Part shown: positions 55,687 to 64,000 of the stretch, piece by piece | Layout: every line of letters starts with the position of its first letter | Position numbering within the stretch: position 1 is the first letter of the stretch | From: Salipiger abyssi | GTDB taxonomy: Bacteria > Pseudomonadota > Alphaproteobacteria > Rhodobacterales > Rhodobacteraceae | Assembly: GCF_017311415.1 (NCBI RefSeq) | Contig: NZ_JAEKIS010000009.1 | Location: 124,001-188,000, forward strand | Direction: 5' to 3' | DNA: 64,000 nucleotides | The notes under the pieces: generated by a model | Told to the model about the DNA's origin: nothing | Database searches by the model: none | What the model saw: only the letters and a program-made list of their open reading frames with translations | Program-made: the position numbers and the translations under genes

Positions 55687-56937
55687 TCACGCCAGAATGC
55701 GCTGCATCGCCGACAGAAACGCCGCCACCTCGGCCTCGGTGTTGTAGTGGCAGAGCGAGACGCGCACGCAATCGGCCTGCCCCAGTGGAACGAGGATATT
55801 GCCCGAATAGTGATCGGCCTTGCGGGTATGCACCCGGATGCCCTGATCGGCCAGCGCCGCCACCAGATCCGGCGAGGCCTGCCCGTCGGCATAAAAGCTC
55901 ACCAGCCCCTCGCGCGCCGGGTTGTCCACGCCGCCGACAACGGTAACGCCCGCCATCTCCGCAAGCCCCGGCAGGTTGCCGGTGCCGTGCAGCATGGCCT
56001 GGGTCAGCGCTGCCTCGTGATCGTGGATCGCCCGGCCCGCCGCCTCGATCCGCGCACGCGGCTCGGCGGCATCGCTCACCTGCGAGCCCAGCCATTCGAA
56101 ATACTCCACCACATCGGAGAAGGTGGCATAGGCGCCGGTGTCGCGGGTGCCGAGCTCCCAGTTGCCCTCCGGCGCGCCGATCAGCGCGTCGTGGCGCAGC
56201 CCGCTCAGCCGGCCGGAGGCCCAGGCCAGACCGTAGCCATGGCGCGAGAACACCTTGTAGGGCGAGATCACATAGCCGTCGATGTCGTAGGACGCGATGT
56301 CGATGCCGCCGTGACAGGCGTGCTGGATGCCGTCCACCACGATCAGCGCCTCGGGCGCCTTCGCGCGGATCGCCGCGACGATGCCGGGCACATCCATGCT
56401 CATGCCGGTCACCGGCGAGGTGTGCAGGATCGTCGCCACGCGCACATCCCCGGTCGCCGCCGCCGCATAGGCCTCCGGCGTGACCGTGCCGGTGGCGTCG
56501 TCATGCGGCACCAGCACATGGCGCTTGCCCGACACCTCCGCCCAGCGGGCGCAGGCGCTGCGCGAGGCGGGATGCTCCACCGTCGAGCCCAGCACCACGC
56601 CATCCGGCGTGCCGAGGCAGGCATCGGCAATCAGCCGGAACAGCAGCTCCGTGCCGCTCTCACCGACAAACACCTTGCCCGCATCGGCGCCCAGAAACAG
56701 CGCCGCATCCTCGCGCGCCTTGGCGATGATCTCTCCCAGCGCCGCCGAGGCCGGGTTGTCGCGGCCCTGATTGTCGGGGATCGCGGCGAAGCGTGCCGAG
56801 GTCTCGACCACGGAATTCAGCGTCAGCGCGCCGCCGGCATTCTCGAAGAAAACCCGCGGCCCGGTGAAGGGGCAGGTTTCGACATGGGCAAAGCGGGCGC
56901 GGATCTCGGTCAGCAGCTCGGGGGTGATCGCGGTCAA
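55687..56937 (-). CDS. cysteine desulfurase-like class V aminotransferase
   Basis: 416 residues. The TTG at 56937 is chosen because it overlaps the yacG stop (TTGA) and has AGAGGA upstream. Fold-type I features: FFENAGGALTLNSVVE, GSTVEHPASRSA, the Asp in VVDGIQHACHGG and the PLP Lys in ISPYKVFSRHG. The C-terminus is typical (RVSLCHYNTEAEVAAFL). No Cys-bearing active-site loop of a true IscS/SufS is obvious, so it may be an isopenicillin-epimerase- or selenocysteine-lyase-like enzyme. Confidence 0.85.
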   Translation of the reverse strand: MTAITPELLTEIRARFAHVETCPFTGPRVFFENAGGALTLNSVVETSARFAAIPDNQGRDNPASAALGEIIAKAREDAALFLGADAGKVFVGESGTELLFRLIADACLGTPDGVVLGSTVEHPASRSACARWAEVSGKRHVLVPHDDATGTVTPEAYAAAATGDVRVATILHTSPVTGMSMDVPGIVAAIRAKAPEALIVVDGIQHACHGGIDIASYDIDGYVISPYKVFSRHGYGLAWASGRLSGLRHDALIGAPEGNWELGTRDTGAYATFSDVVEYFEWLGSQVSDAAEPRARIEAAGRAIHDHEAALTQAMLHGTGNLPGLAEMAGVTVVGGVDNPAREGLVSFYADGQASPDLVAALADQGIRVHTRKADHYSGNILVPLGQADCVRVSLCHYNTEAEVAAFLSAMQRILA

Positions 56938-57122
56938 TGTTTCGTATCCTCTTGCCGGGCCTTCTCGGCGGCCTCGATGGCCTCTTCGACATCCTCGGGA
57001 TCGGTCGAGGGGATGGCGTAGCTGCCCGACATCCATTTCGCCAGGTCGATATCGGCGCAGCGCTTCGAGCAGAAGGGGCGGAGTTTCGCATCGGTCGCGC
57101 GACCGCAGATCGGGCAGCTCAT
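56934..57122 (-). CDS. yacG: DNA gyrase inhibitor YacG
   Basis: 62 residues. Zinc ligands CPICG and CSKRC, followed by DLAKWMSGSYAIP, are the YacG signature. It binds GyrB and also serves as a small zinc protein of uncertain main role. Its ATG overlaps the RNase E/G stop (ATGA), and its own stop overlaps the TTG of the aminotransferase. Confidence 0.95.
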   Translation of the reverse strand: MSCPICGRATDAKLRPFCSKRCADIDLAKWMSGSYAIPSTDPEDVEEAIEAAEKARQEDTKH

Positions 57123-58135
57123 TTCAACACCTCCCGCAGCGGCACGCGCTCGCGCTTGCGCTGCAACTCCATCAGCCCGAGCTGCGTCCAGCCGGCGAGG
57201 ACGGTATCCGTATCGTCCTGCTTGAGCGCGGCGCGCAGCACCTGCTCCATCTGGCGGCGCTCCTTCTTCGGCGCCGGCGCCGGATCGACCAGCACCTGAC
57301 CGCCCAGGCCCCGCAGCCGCAGCTGGCGCGGCAGTTCGCGCAGCGCCGCCATATTGGCCTTGAGCCCCGCCGCGGGCGAAGTGTCGCCGCCGGTATTGAT
57401 GTCGACCGCGACCAGCGCGCGGGTCGGCTCGATGCACATGGAGCCGCCGCCCGCGAGCGGCACCAGCGGGCTGCGCAGCGCCTCGATCAGATCATGCACA
57501 TTGTGGCGCTCGAAGCTGCCGGGCTCGGCATCGACCTCTTCCGCCTGCCATTCCCGCCAGGCCAGCGCCTGCGGCCCGTCGCCCTCGACCAGCGTCTCGG
57601 CCTCGCCCGTGGTGTCGGCCAGAACCGTTGCCGCGAGCTGCACCATGGCGTCGATATCCTCGGCGATGTCCTGGGCGTCGGCACCGGCGCAGGAGGAGCG
57701 CAGGATCAGCCCGTGATCTCCCTCCATCACGTCATGGGCGATGGCCAGCAGCTCGTCGCGCAGATCGTCGTCCTTGATCTGGCGCGAGACGTTGATGCCC
57801 GGCGCGCCGGGGGTGACGATGGCATAGCGCGATTTGAAGAGCAGCCGCGTGGTGACCGGAATCGCCTTGCCCGGCTCGGCATAGCCGGTGACCTGCACCA
57901 GCAGTGCATCGCCCGGCGCCAGCCCCTTGACCTGCCGCAGAAAGGCATTGCCGTCAGGGGTTTGCAGGAACATCCCGCCCTGCCCCTTCATCGGGCGCAG
58001 CGCAGTGGCGCGATAGATCGTGCCCGGTCGCGGGTGGTCGCTGTCGATCAGCAGATCGTGTAGCTGACCATCGACGATCAGCGCCGCGGCCTCGGTGCCG
58101 TCCAGCGCCTCGAGTGCAATCGTGCGTCCCTTCAT
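57119..58135 (-). CDS. rng: ribonuclease E/G family protein, short form
   Basis: 338 residues versus about 490 for E. coli RNase G. The catalytic region keeps both metal Asp positions: [20 protein letters not shown] and [18 protein letters not shown]. The S1-like N-terminal part is reduced, and the zinc-link CPxC motif of RNase E/G is not visible. It may be an RNase with altered oligomer form, involved in rRNA or mRNA processing. It overlaps Maf and YacG by 4 bp each. Confidence 0.85.
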   Translation of the reverse strand: MKGRTIALEALDGTEAAALIVDGQLHDLLIDSDHPRPGTIYRATALRPMKGQGGMFLQTPDGNAFLRQVKGLAPGDALLVQVTGYAEPGKAIPVTTRLLFKSRYAIVTPGAPGINVSRQIKDDDLRDELLAIAHDVMEGDHGLILRSSCAGADAQDIAEDIDAMVQLAATVLADTTGEAETLVEGDGPQALAWREWQAEEVDAEPGSFERHNVHDLIEALRSPLVPLAGGGSMCIEPTRALVAVDINTGGDTSPAAGLKANMAALRELPRQLRLRGLGGQVLVDPAPAPKKERRQMEQVLRAALKQDDTDTVLAGWTQLGLMELQRKRERVPLREVLK

Positions 58136-58710
58136 GACACCGCCTTATAGAGAGGATAGCCCGCCGCCGAAAGCAGCCCGGCGGTTTCGGCAAGCGGCAG
58201 CCCGACCACGGCGGTGAAGCTGCCGTTGATCCATGGAATGAACGCTCCCGCCGGCCCCTGAATGCCGTAGCCGCCGGCCTTGCCGCGCCAGTCGCCGCTT
58301 TGCAGATAGGCGTTGAGCTCTTCGTTGGAGAGGCTCTTCATCTTTACCTGGGTGACGACATCGCGTTCCCAGATCCTGTCCCCGCGCTTCACCGCCACCG
58401 CGGTGATCACCCGGTGACGGCGCCCGGACAGCGCCGTGAGAAATCCCGCCGCCTCCTTCTCATCCGCCGGCTTGCCGAGGATTCGCCGCCCAAGCGCGAC
58501 GGTGGTGTCGGCGGAGAGCACGATCTCGTCCGGCCCGCAGGGAATCGCCTCGGCCTTCTCGCGCGCAAGACGCACGCAATAGGGGCGCGGCAACTCGCCC
58601 TTGCGGGGATCCTCGTCGATATCGGGGGGGCGGATGTCGGCGGGTGTGACGCCAAGCTGCGCAAGCAGCTCGCGGCGGCGCGGGCTGCCGGAGCCGAGAA
58701 CGAGTTTCAT
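58132..58710 (-). CDS. maf: Maf-family nucleotide pyrophosphatase
   Basis: 192 residues. [19 protein letters not shown] is the Maf N-terminal signature; [11 protein letters not shown] carries the catalytic Asp, and KAGGYGIQG the conserved loop. It hydrolyses non-canonical or modified NTPs. It overlaps the RNase E/G start by 4 bp and lies 66 bp after infA. Confidence 0.95.
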   Translation of the reverse strand: MKLVLGSGSPRRRELLAQLGVTPADIRPPDIDEDPRKGELPRPYCVRLAREKAEAIPCGPDEIVLSADTTVALGRRILGKPADEKEAAGFLTALSGRRHRVITAVAVKRGDRIWERDVVTQVKMKSLSNEELNAYLQSGDWRGKAGGYGIQGPAGAFIPWINGSFTAVVGLPLAETAGLLSAAGYPLYKAVS

Positions 58711-58776
58711 GCGCGGGCCCGTGCGGTTGCGCTCCGCAAAGCGGAAACTTCCGGTGAATTCAGGCCCATGCAGGAC

Positions 58777-58995
58777 TTACTTAAAGCGATAGTTGATCCG
58801 ACCCTTGGTCAGATCGTAGGGGGTCATTTCGACCTGAACGCGGTCGCCAGCCAGAACCCGGATGCGGTTTTTCCGCATCTTGCCTGCCGTATGCGCGATG
58901 ATCTCATGGCCGTTCTCGAGCTCGACCCGGAATGTCGCGTTGGGCAGGAGTTCCTTCACGACGCCGGGGAATTCGAGAATGTCTTCCTTGGCCAT
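58777..58995 (-). CDS. infA: translation initiation factor IF-1
   Basis: 72 residues, the exact family length. [20 protein letters not shown], an S1/OB fold, and the end [12 protein letters not shown] are diagnostic. It binds the ribosomal A site during initiation. The upstream 97 bp separate it from the nitrilase gene and should contain its own promoter. Confidence 0.99.
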   Translation of the reverse strand: MAKEDILEFPGVVKELLPNATFRVELENGHEIIAHTAGKMRKNRIRVLAGDRVQVEMTPYDLTKGRINYRFK

Positions 58996-59092
58996 GGTGT
59001 CTCCTGTTTGTGCCGTTCCACCAAACGTTGCGGAACGCCCAACGATATGCGCCCAAATCACGGGATTTTCAAGGGCACATCTGCCCTGCAAA

Positions 59093-59977
59093 TCAGGAAA
59101 GGCTCCGCAAGATGGCGGGGCGGTCACGCCCGGCCTGCTCGTCCCAGTGGGTGCGGTTGAGCACGACACCATCCTTGCGGACCCGCGCCACCGCGTCAAG
59201 ATCAAGCTCCGCATAGGTCCAGCCCGGGCGGTTCATCGCCCCTTCCGCCAGCACGCCGGTGGCGGGAAAGCCGGTATCGGGCGGGCCGAAGATGCCGCCC
59301 ATGCCGCAATTCGTGTCCACCGCCTCGGACCAGTCGCAATCGCCCACGGTCGAGGCCATCACCGTCACGCACTGCTGTTCGAGCGCGCGGGCCATGGCGC
59401 CGATGCGCACGCGATTGTAGCCATGCGCCGCCTCGGTGCAGGAGGGCACAAGGAGCAGATCGGCCTCGGAAAGCGCCCGCGCCAGAAGGGGGTATTCGCT
59501 GTCATAGCAGATCAGGATGCCGATCTTGCCGAGCGCGGTGTCGAAGAGCGTCAGCGGCCCGCCGCCCACGACGCCCCAGTCCTCGCGCTCGAAGCGGGTC
59601 ATGATCTGCTTGTCCTGATGCCCCATGGCCCCCGAGGGCGCAAAGAGCCGGGCGCGGTTGACCGGGCGCGGGCCGATTTCCGCATCGAAAACCGGGGCGG
59701 AGGCGGCGAGGATATGCACGCCGTGTTTCCGCGCCAGCTCTACATGCAGCGCGTCGGCGTCGGGGATGCGCTCGGAGACCGCATGAAGCGAGGCTTCGAG
59801 ATCCTGCGCCGTGGCGCGGCCGGCCAGCGTCGCCAGTTCCATCGCGCCGTATTCGGGGAAGACCAGAAGATCCGCGCCCTGCCCCGCGGCCTCGCCCACC
59901 CAGTCGGTGAGCTTTGTCGCGTAAGCCTCCCAGCAGTCGAGGAAATCCATCTTGTAGGCGGCGGCGGCGAGTTTCAT
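59093..59977 (-). CDS. carbon-nitrogen hydrolase (nitrilase superfamily)
   Basis: 294 residues. The E-K-C triad is visible: Glu in [11 protein letters not shown], Lys in [12 protein letters not shown] and Cys in [11 protein letters not shown]. It likely hydrolyses an amide or N-carbamoyl bond. The substrate cannot be told. The downstream neighbour is infA; the upstream GNAT gene may be functionally linked, as nitrilase and GNAT genes often co-occur. Confidence 0.9.
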   Translation of the reverse strand: MKLAAAAYKMDFLDCWEAYATKLTDWVGEAAGQGADLLVFPEYGAMELATLAGRATAQDLEASLHAVSERIPDADALHVELARKHGVHILAASAPVFDAEIGPRPVNRARLFAPSGAMGHQDKQIMTRFEREDWGVVGGGPLTLFDTALGKIGILICYDSEYPLLARALSEADLLLVPSCTEAAHGYNRVRIGAMARALEQQCVTVMASTVGDCDWSEAVDTNCGMGGIFGPPDTGFPATGVLAEGAMNRPGWTYAELDLDAVARVRKDGVVLNRTHWDEQAGRDRPAILRSLS

Positions 59978-60002
59978 GGCGTCGTCCTTGTTGCAAGCGG
60001 CG

Positions 60003-60022
60003 GTCGGGGCGCTGCCCCGGAC
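60003..60022. repeat. GC hairpin with bulged G next to AAATATCCCGGGG-type motif
   Basis: GTC-GGGGC-gct-GCCCC-(G)-GAC has the same layout as the 55503 hairpin. On the minus strand it is preceded by AAATATCCCGGGG, which resembles the CAAATACTCCCG stretch of the 14679 motif. It lies just after the GNAT gene. Confidence 0.45.
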
Positions 60023-60055
60023 CCCGGGATATTTATGGCCAATGGAAAACCGAAA

Positions 60056-60637
60056 TCAGAGAGATTTGATCCAGAACTGCAAGGAATGGTCGGTCTGCTC
60101 GCGATTGCCGAGGTCTTTCCATCGAAAATGTGCAAGTGCGCCGTCGAGTTTCTCATAGCCGCGCTTGCGCCAGAACGGATCGAGCGGAGCATAATCCGCC
60201 GGGCGCGCCGGGTGATCCGCAGGGCGCAGCACGCCGCAGAAGGCGGCAAAGCGGCGCCCCAGCGCGCGGGCATGGGCTTCGCGCAGATCGAAGAACCTGT
60301 GCCCGATCCCCCGCCCCCGGTATTCCGGCAGCAGCACGGATTCGGCGCAGTAGAAGATCCCGGCCAGATCGTAGCCGCTGCCGGCGAAGGCGGCGGCGAA
60401 ATCTTCGGCGTGATCCTCCATCGGCGTGCCGGTGGCGGCACCCACCAGCCTGTCGCCGTCGAAGGCGCCAACCAGCACCGCACCGGGGCTGTCGCGATAG
60501 GTCTGGAGATAGCCGCGCTCGTATTCGAGATCCCCGTCATAGAGATAGGGAAAGTCGCGGAACACCGCGATGCGCAGCCGCGCCACATCGTCGAGCGCGG
60601 CATCGAGCGCCGCGCCGGTCAGCACCTCGACCCGCAT
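60056..60637 (-). CDS. GNAT family N-acetyltransferase
   Basis: 193 residues. The acetyl-CoA loop is YCAESVLLPEYRGRGIGHRFF (R/Q-x-x-G-x-G/A core: RGRGIG). The C-terminal PFWRKRGYEKL is a typical beta-strand/loop. Acceptor unknown. Its start overlaps the NTF2-like stop by one base (TGATG). Confidence 0.9.
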   Translation of the reverse strand: MRVEVLTGAALDAALDDVARLRIAVFRDFPYLYDGDLEYERGYLQTYRDSPGAVLVGAFDGDRLVGAATGTPMEDHAEDFAAAFAGSGYDLAGIFYCAESVLLPEYRGRGIGHRFFDLREAHARALGRRFAAFCGVLRPADHPARPADYAPLDPFWRKRGYEKLDGALAHFRWKDLGNREQTDHSLQFWIKSL

Positions 60638-61035
60638 CAGCCGACCTGCCGGATCCAGTCCGCGAGGCTGTAATAGGTGACCACACGGGTGATCTTGCCG
60701 TCCTGGAGGCTGAAGAACGAGCCCGCCGGCAGCCGGTAGCTCTGGCCACGCGCATCGGGCAGCCCGGCATCGGTGTTGAGATAGCTGCCGTTGACGATGT
60801 ATTCGGCGGCGGCGCGGGTGCCGTCCTCAGCCTCGAAAATCACCATATCGGTGAGGGTTTCGTCATAGCAGTGGGACATGTGGGCGCAGAACTCGGCGAA
60901 TTTGGTCTTGCCGCTGCGGATCTGCCCCTCGTTGACGTGATGCGCCACGTCGGTGGCGAGGCAGGCAAGCATCGCCTCGGTGTCATTGGCGTTGAACGCA
61001 TCGAAATAGCGCTTGATCGTGTCGGTGGCGCTCAT
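60637..61035 (-). CDS. NTF2/ketosteroid isomerase-like protein
   Basis: 132 residues. IKRYFDAFNANDTEAMLACLATDVAHHVNEG (in part) and the final RVVTYYSLADWIRQVG fit the NTF2-like superfamily (ketosteroid isomerase-related). It starts inside the phosphatase gene end (4-bp overlap). The ligand or reaction is unknown. Confidence 0.88.
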   Translation of the reverse strand: MSATDTIKRYFDAFNANDTEAMLACLATDVAHHVNEGQIRSGKTKFAEFCAHMSHCYDETLTDMVIFEAEDGTRAAAEYIVNGSYLNTDAGLPDARGQSYRLPAGSFFSLQDGKITRVVTYYSLADWIRQVG

Positions 61036-61478
61036 CTCTCTCCCCATCGGCTTTTGATCCTGTCCAAAATCTGGTCGCGGGTCTGGCGATAGGCGTTGAG
61101 TTTCATCTCGCGCGTCTCGCCCAGCCCGGTCGGGTCCATGATCGGCCAGTACTCCACCGTCAAGTGGTAAAACCGCGTGAGATCCAGCGCCGCGCGCTGC
61201 GAGGCCGGCGACATGGCGACGATCAGGTCGAACCCCGAGAGTGCCTCGCCCATCTCCTCGAGCTCTTCGAAGCTGCGGGCGCGATGCTTTTCGAGCTCGA
61301 CGCCGATCTCCCGGCAGACCGAGATCGCGAAGCCGTCGACATCGAGATCGTTCACCACGCCCACCGACTGCACATAGGTATCGAAGCCGTAAAGCTTTTT
61401 CATGATGCCCTCCGCCATGGGAGAGCGCACTGCGTTGTGATCGCAGCAGAACAGCACAGACTGCGGCAAATCCGCCAA
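61032..61478 (-). CDS. low-molecular-weight protein-tyrosine phosphatase-like
   Basis: 148 residues with a TTG start, 2 bp after the UPF0262 stop; no ATG fits. The phosphatase P-loop is FCCDHNAVRSP (C-x5-R-S) and the general-acid Asp is in WPIMDPTGLG. It is a LMW-PTP or arsenate-reductase-fold enzyme. The UPF0262-phosphatase-infA order is conserved in Rhodobacteraceae. Confidence 0.9.
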   Translation of the reverse strand: MADLPQSVLFCCDHNAVRSPMAEGIMKKLYGFDTYVQSVGVVNDLDVDGFAISVCREIGVELEKHRARSFEELEEMGEALSGFDLIVAMSPASQRAALDLTRFYHLTVEYWPIMDPTGLGETREMKLNAYRQTRDQILDRIKSRWGER

Positions 61479-61480
61479 GC

Positions 61481-61960
61481 TCAGCCCCCGAAATGCAGCA
61501 CGCAGATGAGGGTGAAGAGGCGGCGGGCGGTGTCGTCATCGACCTCGGCCTTGCCCTCCAGCCGCTCTTGCAGGATGCGCGCGCCCTCGTTGTGGATGCC
61601 GCGGCGGGCCATGTCGATGGTCTCGATCTGGCTGGGCGCGGCGGTCTTCACCGCGTCGAAATAGCTTTTGCAGATCTGGAAATAATCCTTCACCACCTGC
61701 CGGAAGGGCGACAGCGAGAGGTGGAATTCGGCGCAGGGCTCGCCGGCCTCGGTGGAGACGTCGAAGACCAGCCGCTTTTCGCGGATCGCCAGGCCCAGCT
61801 TGTACGGTCCCTCGGGCACCGCGCGACCGTCGCGCGCCGGCAGGGCAAAGCTGTTCTCTTCCATGAGGTCGAACATGGCGACACGGCGCTCCTGCTCGAT
61901 TTCCGGCGTCGGCGGCGGCAGATTGGCGTCGTCCAGATCAATCTTGGAGATATGGCTCAT
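61481..61960 (-). CDS. UPF0262 family protein
   Basis: 159 residues from MSHISKIDLDD. LNxxL-like MFDLMEENSF, FHLSLSPFRQVVKDYFQICKSY in part, and HNEGARILQERLEGK are family motifs. Function unknown. In Rhodobacteraceae it normally follows hisD directly, whereas here an oppositely oriented gene separates the two. Confidence 0.94.
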   Translation of the reverse strand: MSHISKIDLDDANLPPPTPEIEQERRVAMFDLMEENSFALPARDGRAVPEGPYKLGLAIREKRLVFDVSTEAGEPCAEFHLSLSPFRQVVKDYFQICKSYFDAVKTAAPSQIETIDMARRGIHNEGARILQERLEGKAEVDDDTARRLFTLICVLHFGG

Positions 61961-62104
61961 GGCGGGATCCTTCAGCGGGCCTGACAGGAGTAGCGCGTGC
62001 ATGCGGTTGTCGCAATGCCTCCGCGCGCTGTAGGAAAATGTACCCGCATAGCGAGAAATCTGCTACTCTGGCACCATTGTACGAAGAGATTTCGGAGGCC
62101 CCCA

Positions 62105-63412
62105 TTGCAGCGCCGCGCCATTGTCATCGTGCCGGGTTTCGGCCGGTTGGAACATCACCAGGCCCGCGATCAGCTCGTCCTCTCCCTGCGCTACTACGGG
62201 GAAGGTTGGGACGTGCGCGAGATCGAGGATGCCGACACAGTACCGGAAGGCGCGGTATCGCTGAGTGCGACCGCTCGCAACGGTGGCGAGAGCAGGATCA
62301 TCGACGTTTTCGAAGCGCATTGGGGCGATCTGGTGCCGGACTGGAGTCAGGAATCGCCCTGGAAACGCTTCAAACGCGGCTTTGTGCTGATATGGTACTG
62401 GCTCTTTGGCGGATTTTTTGCAGCCTCCAAACAGGGTCTCAACACACCGCGCACCACCGTCGCCATGGGCGTCGCGGCGCTGCTTCTGTTGCTGTGGTGG
62501 ATGGCGGTTGCGGTCTTTCTGCTGCAAGCGGTATCGGAAGGCGGCGTGGATCTGCCTGCCTGGGTGAGCGCACTCGCCGAAGCGGAAGACTCTTCCGCGC
62601 CACCGGACACTCCGACCGATGCATTGGCCCCGTCCATGCCGCAGCATACTCCGCGTGCGGAGGGCGCGCCCGCAAACATGTCCGAGCAAGCCGACGCCGA
62701 TGCGGCCACGCGCACGGCTCAGGACGGATGGTCGCTTGCCAAGGTTCTGGACGCGCTCCCGGGCATTCTGGGCTCTGTCGCGGTTGGCGCCCTGCTTTGG
62801 CTCTGGAACTTCGGCGTGCTGGAGCAGTTCGCGAATACCGCCGCATCGGTAAAAGCTTATCTGCGCGACGAGGTTTTCGGCGAAAACGGTATCGGCATTC
62901 GTGCCAAGAGCCGGATACGCGTGCGTGCCGTGCTCGACCAGCTGACTCTTGGCGAGGGCCCGGGCGAATATTCCGAGATCTATGTGGTGGGCCATTCGGT
63001 GGGCGGCGCCATTGCATTGGATGCGCTGGCAGAATGCGGCGACAAACTGAGCGGAGTGGTGCTGTTCACATGGGGCTCGGCGCTCGGCCTGCTGACACAG
63101 CAGGAACAGCTCGTCGAGCGCGAGATCTACAAGCTTTACACCGCCGAACCCCGTATCCGAAACTGGATCGACGTGGTGATCAGACGCGACTTCATGGCCT
63201 CCAAGGTGCCCGTTCCGCGTGAGTTCTCAGCGTTCGGCGGCGAGCCCGGCGCGCAGGTGGAACCGATCTTTCCGGATCCGGTCGAGCCAAAGATCCCCTA
63301 CGGGCTATCGAACCCAGCCAAGCTGCACGAAGCCTATTATCGTTGCGAAGAGGCGGCGGTTCTGCTTTTGGAAACGGTGGAAAATCTGCCCAAGCGCGCG
63401 CCCGGAGCATGA
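62105..63412 (+). CDS. membrane-associated alpha/beta hydrolase-like protein
   Basis: 435 residues. The TTG at 62105 is used because GGAGG lies 7 bp upstream; longer frames lack an RBS. RRAIVIVPGFGRLEHHQ starts the first strand of an alpha/beta hydrolase fold, and the nucleophile elbow is VVGHSVGGAIAL (~residue 295). Two hydrophobic segments lie near ~92-108 and ~118-142, and a third near ~218-240, with an Asp/Ala/Pro-rich loop between. A membrane-bound esterase or lipase-like role is inferred. It interrupts the hisD-UPF0262 string on the other strand, so it may be acquired. Confidence 0.75.
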   Translation: MQRRAIVIVPGFGRLEHHQARDQLVLSLRYYGEGWDVREIEDADTVPEGAVSLSATARNGGESRIIDVFEAHWGDLVPDWSQESPWKRFKRGFVLIWYWLFGGFFAASKQGLNTPRTTVAMGVAALLLLLWWMAVAVFLLQAVSEGGVDLPAWVSALAEAEDSSAPPDTPTDALAPSMPQHTPRAEGAPANMSEQADADAATRTAQDGWSLAKVLDALPGILGSVAVGALLWLWNFGVLEQFANTAASVKAYLRDEVFGENGIGIRAKSRIRVRAVLDQLTLGEGPGEYSEIYVVGHSVGGAIALDALAECGDKLSGVVLFTWGSALGLLTQQEQLVEREIYKLYTAEPRIRNWIDVVIRRDFMASKVPVPREFSAFGGEPGAQVEPIFPDPVEPKIPYGLSNPAKLHEAYYRCEEAAVLLLETVENLPKRAPGA

Positions 63413-63424
63413 CGCCAACGCAAG

Positions 63425-64000
63425 CTACTCGTTGAGCTTGCGCAGCCGCGCGGTGACGCTCAGCCCGTGCGCCTGAAGGCTTTCCGAGCTGGCCAGCACC
63501 TCGGCGGCGGGGCCGATGGCGCGCAGCGCCTGCGGCGACATCTGCGCCAGCGTGGTGCGCTTGAGGAAATCCAGCACCGAGAGCCCCGAGGAGAAGCGTG
63601 CCGAGCGCGCCGTGGGCAGCACATGGTTGGGCCCGCCGACATAGTCGCCGATGGCCTCGGGCGTCCATTGCCCGAGGAAGATCGCCCCCGCGTGGTGGAT
63701 CTGTTTCGACAGCGCCAGCGGATCGGCGACGCAGAGCTCCAGGTGCTCGGGCGCCACCCGGTCGGAGAGGGTCGCCGCCTCGTCGAGATCGCGCGCGACG
63801 ATCACCGCGCCGAAATCGCGCCAGCTGGCGCTGGCGATGGCACTGCGCTCCAGCACCTCGAGCTGGCGCTCGACCTCCGCCGCCACCGCCTGACCAAAAG
63901 CGGCATCGTCGGTGATCAGGATCGACTGGGCGCTCTCGTCATGCTCGGCCTGGCTCATCAGGTCGAGCGCGATGAATTCGGGATCGTTGTCATTGTCCGC
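63425..64000 (-). CDS. hisD: histidinol dehydrogenase, 3' part
   Basis: The last ~191 codons are visible; the gene runs off the right edge. LLARDLDEA-like VIVARDLDEAATLSDRVAPEHLEL and the HisD zinc/active region GPNHVLPTARSARFSSGLSVLDFLKR are diagnostic. It oxidises histidinol to histidine in two NAD-dependent steps. It ends 12 bp from the convergent alpha/beta hydrolase gene. Confidence 0.96.
   Translation of the reverse strand, partial: ADNDNDPEFIALDLMSQAEHDESAQSILITDDAAFGQAVAAEVERQLEVLERSAIASASWRDFGAVIVARDLDEAATLSDRVAPEHLELCVADPLALSKQIHHAGAIFLGQWTPEAIGDYVGGPNHVLPTARSARFSSGLSVLDFLKRTTLAQMSPQALRAIGPAAEVLASSESLQAHGLSVTARLRKLNE

Overview
The window is 64 kb of GC-rich chromosome with dense, mostly housekeeping genes. 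Gene content and order point to an alphaproteobacterium of the family Rhodobacteraceae (Roseobacter/Salipiger-type). Supporting signs are an NDUFS4-type complex I accessory subunit, BolA next to a short J-domain protein, split glyQ/glyS with a small membrane gene between them, and a hisD–UPF0262–phosphatase–infA–maf–RNase E/G–yacG string. There is no prophage, CRISPR array, rRNA operon or intact tRNA. Names rest on motifs read by eye; no database search was possible.

Layout. 1-7.9 kb: end of carA, a GT2 glycosyltransferase with a secretion-ATPase-like N-domain, a GntR regulator, a HAD nucleotidase, a UbiH-type hydroxylase, a class V aminotransferase and two overlapping Lrp-type regulators. 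8-13 kb: ilvC with a clear terminator, lrgAB, a hemerythrin-like protein and a secreted trypsin-fold protein that has lost its catalytic triad. 13-20.6 kb: glyQ, a DUF6446-type protein, glyS, a PPDK-like enzyme and a SleB-type cell-wall hydrolase. 20.7-26.3 kb: extended folB, folP, glmM, a FabI-type reductase and acetate kinase. 26.6-35.4 kb: small stress or energy genes (bolA, J-protein, msrB, fasciclin, NDUFS4-like), uvrB, a REP-associated transposase with its REP palindromes, and a rhodanese-I78 fusion. 35.4-37 kb: a decayed tRNA-Ala next to an O-acyltransferase, a likely small accessory insertion. 37-45 kb: HNH endonuclease, waaA, DUF1178, SDR, MBL-fold hydrolase, a nucleotide-sugar-transferase-like protein, a BNR-repeat protein and MetY. 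45-55.5 kb: MOSC, SIMPL, a 939-residue GspL/PilP-like fusion, uvrD and pyruvate carboxylase. 55.7-64 kb: the minus-strand hisD-to-aminotransferase string, interrupted by an oppositely oriented membrane alpha/beta hydrolase.

The non-coding signal is as interesting as the genes. There are at least three dispersed element families: (i) 23-bp REP palindromes around and inside the RAYT gene, two of which supply stop codons; (ii) two 44-bp elements, each made of two abutting 22-nt palindromes whose arms differ in sequence but keep pairing; (iii) a 'TTTCATCTTTC..CAAATACTC' motif, possibly related to bulged-G hairpins. Candidate operators lie upstream of pyc (paired TTTGCAAA), uvrB (TGTCGCT repeats followed by a leader terminator) and the hemerythrin gene.
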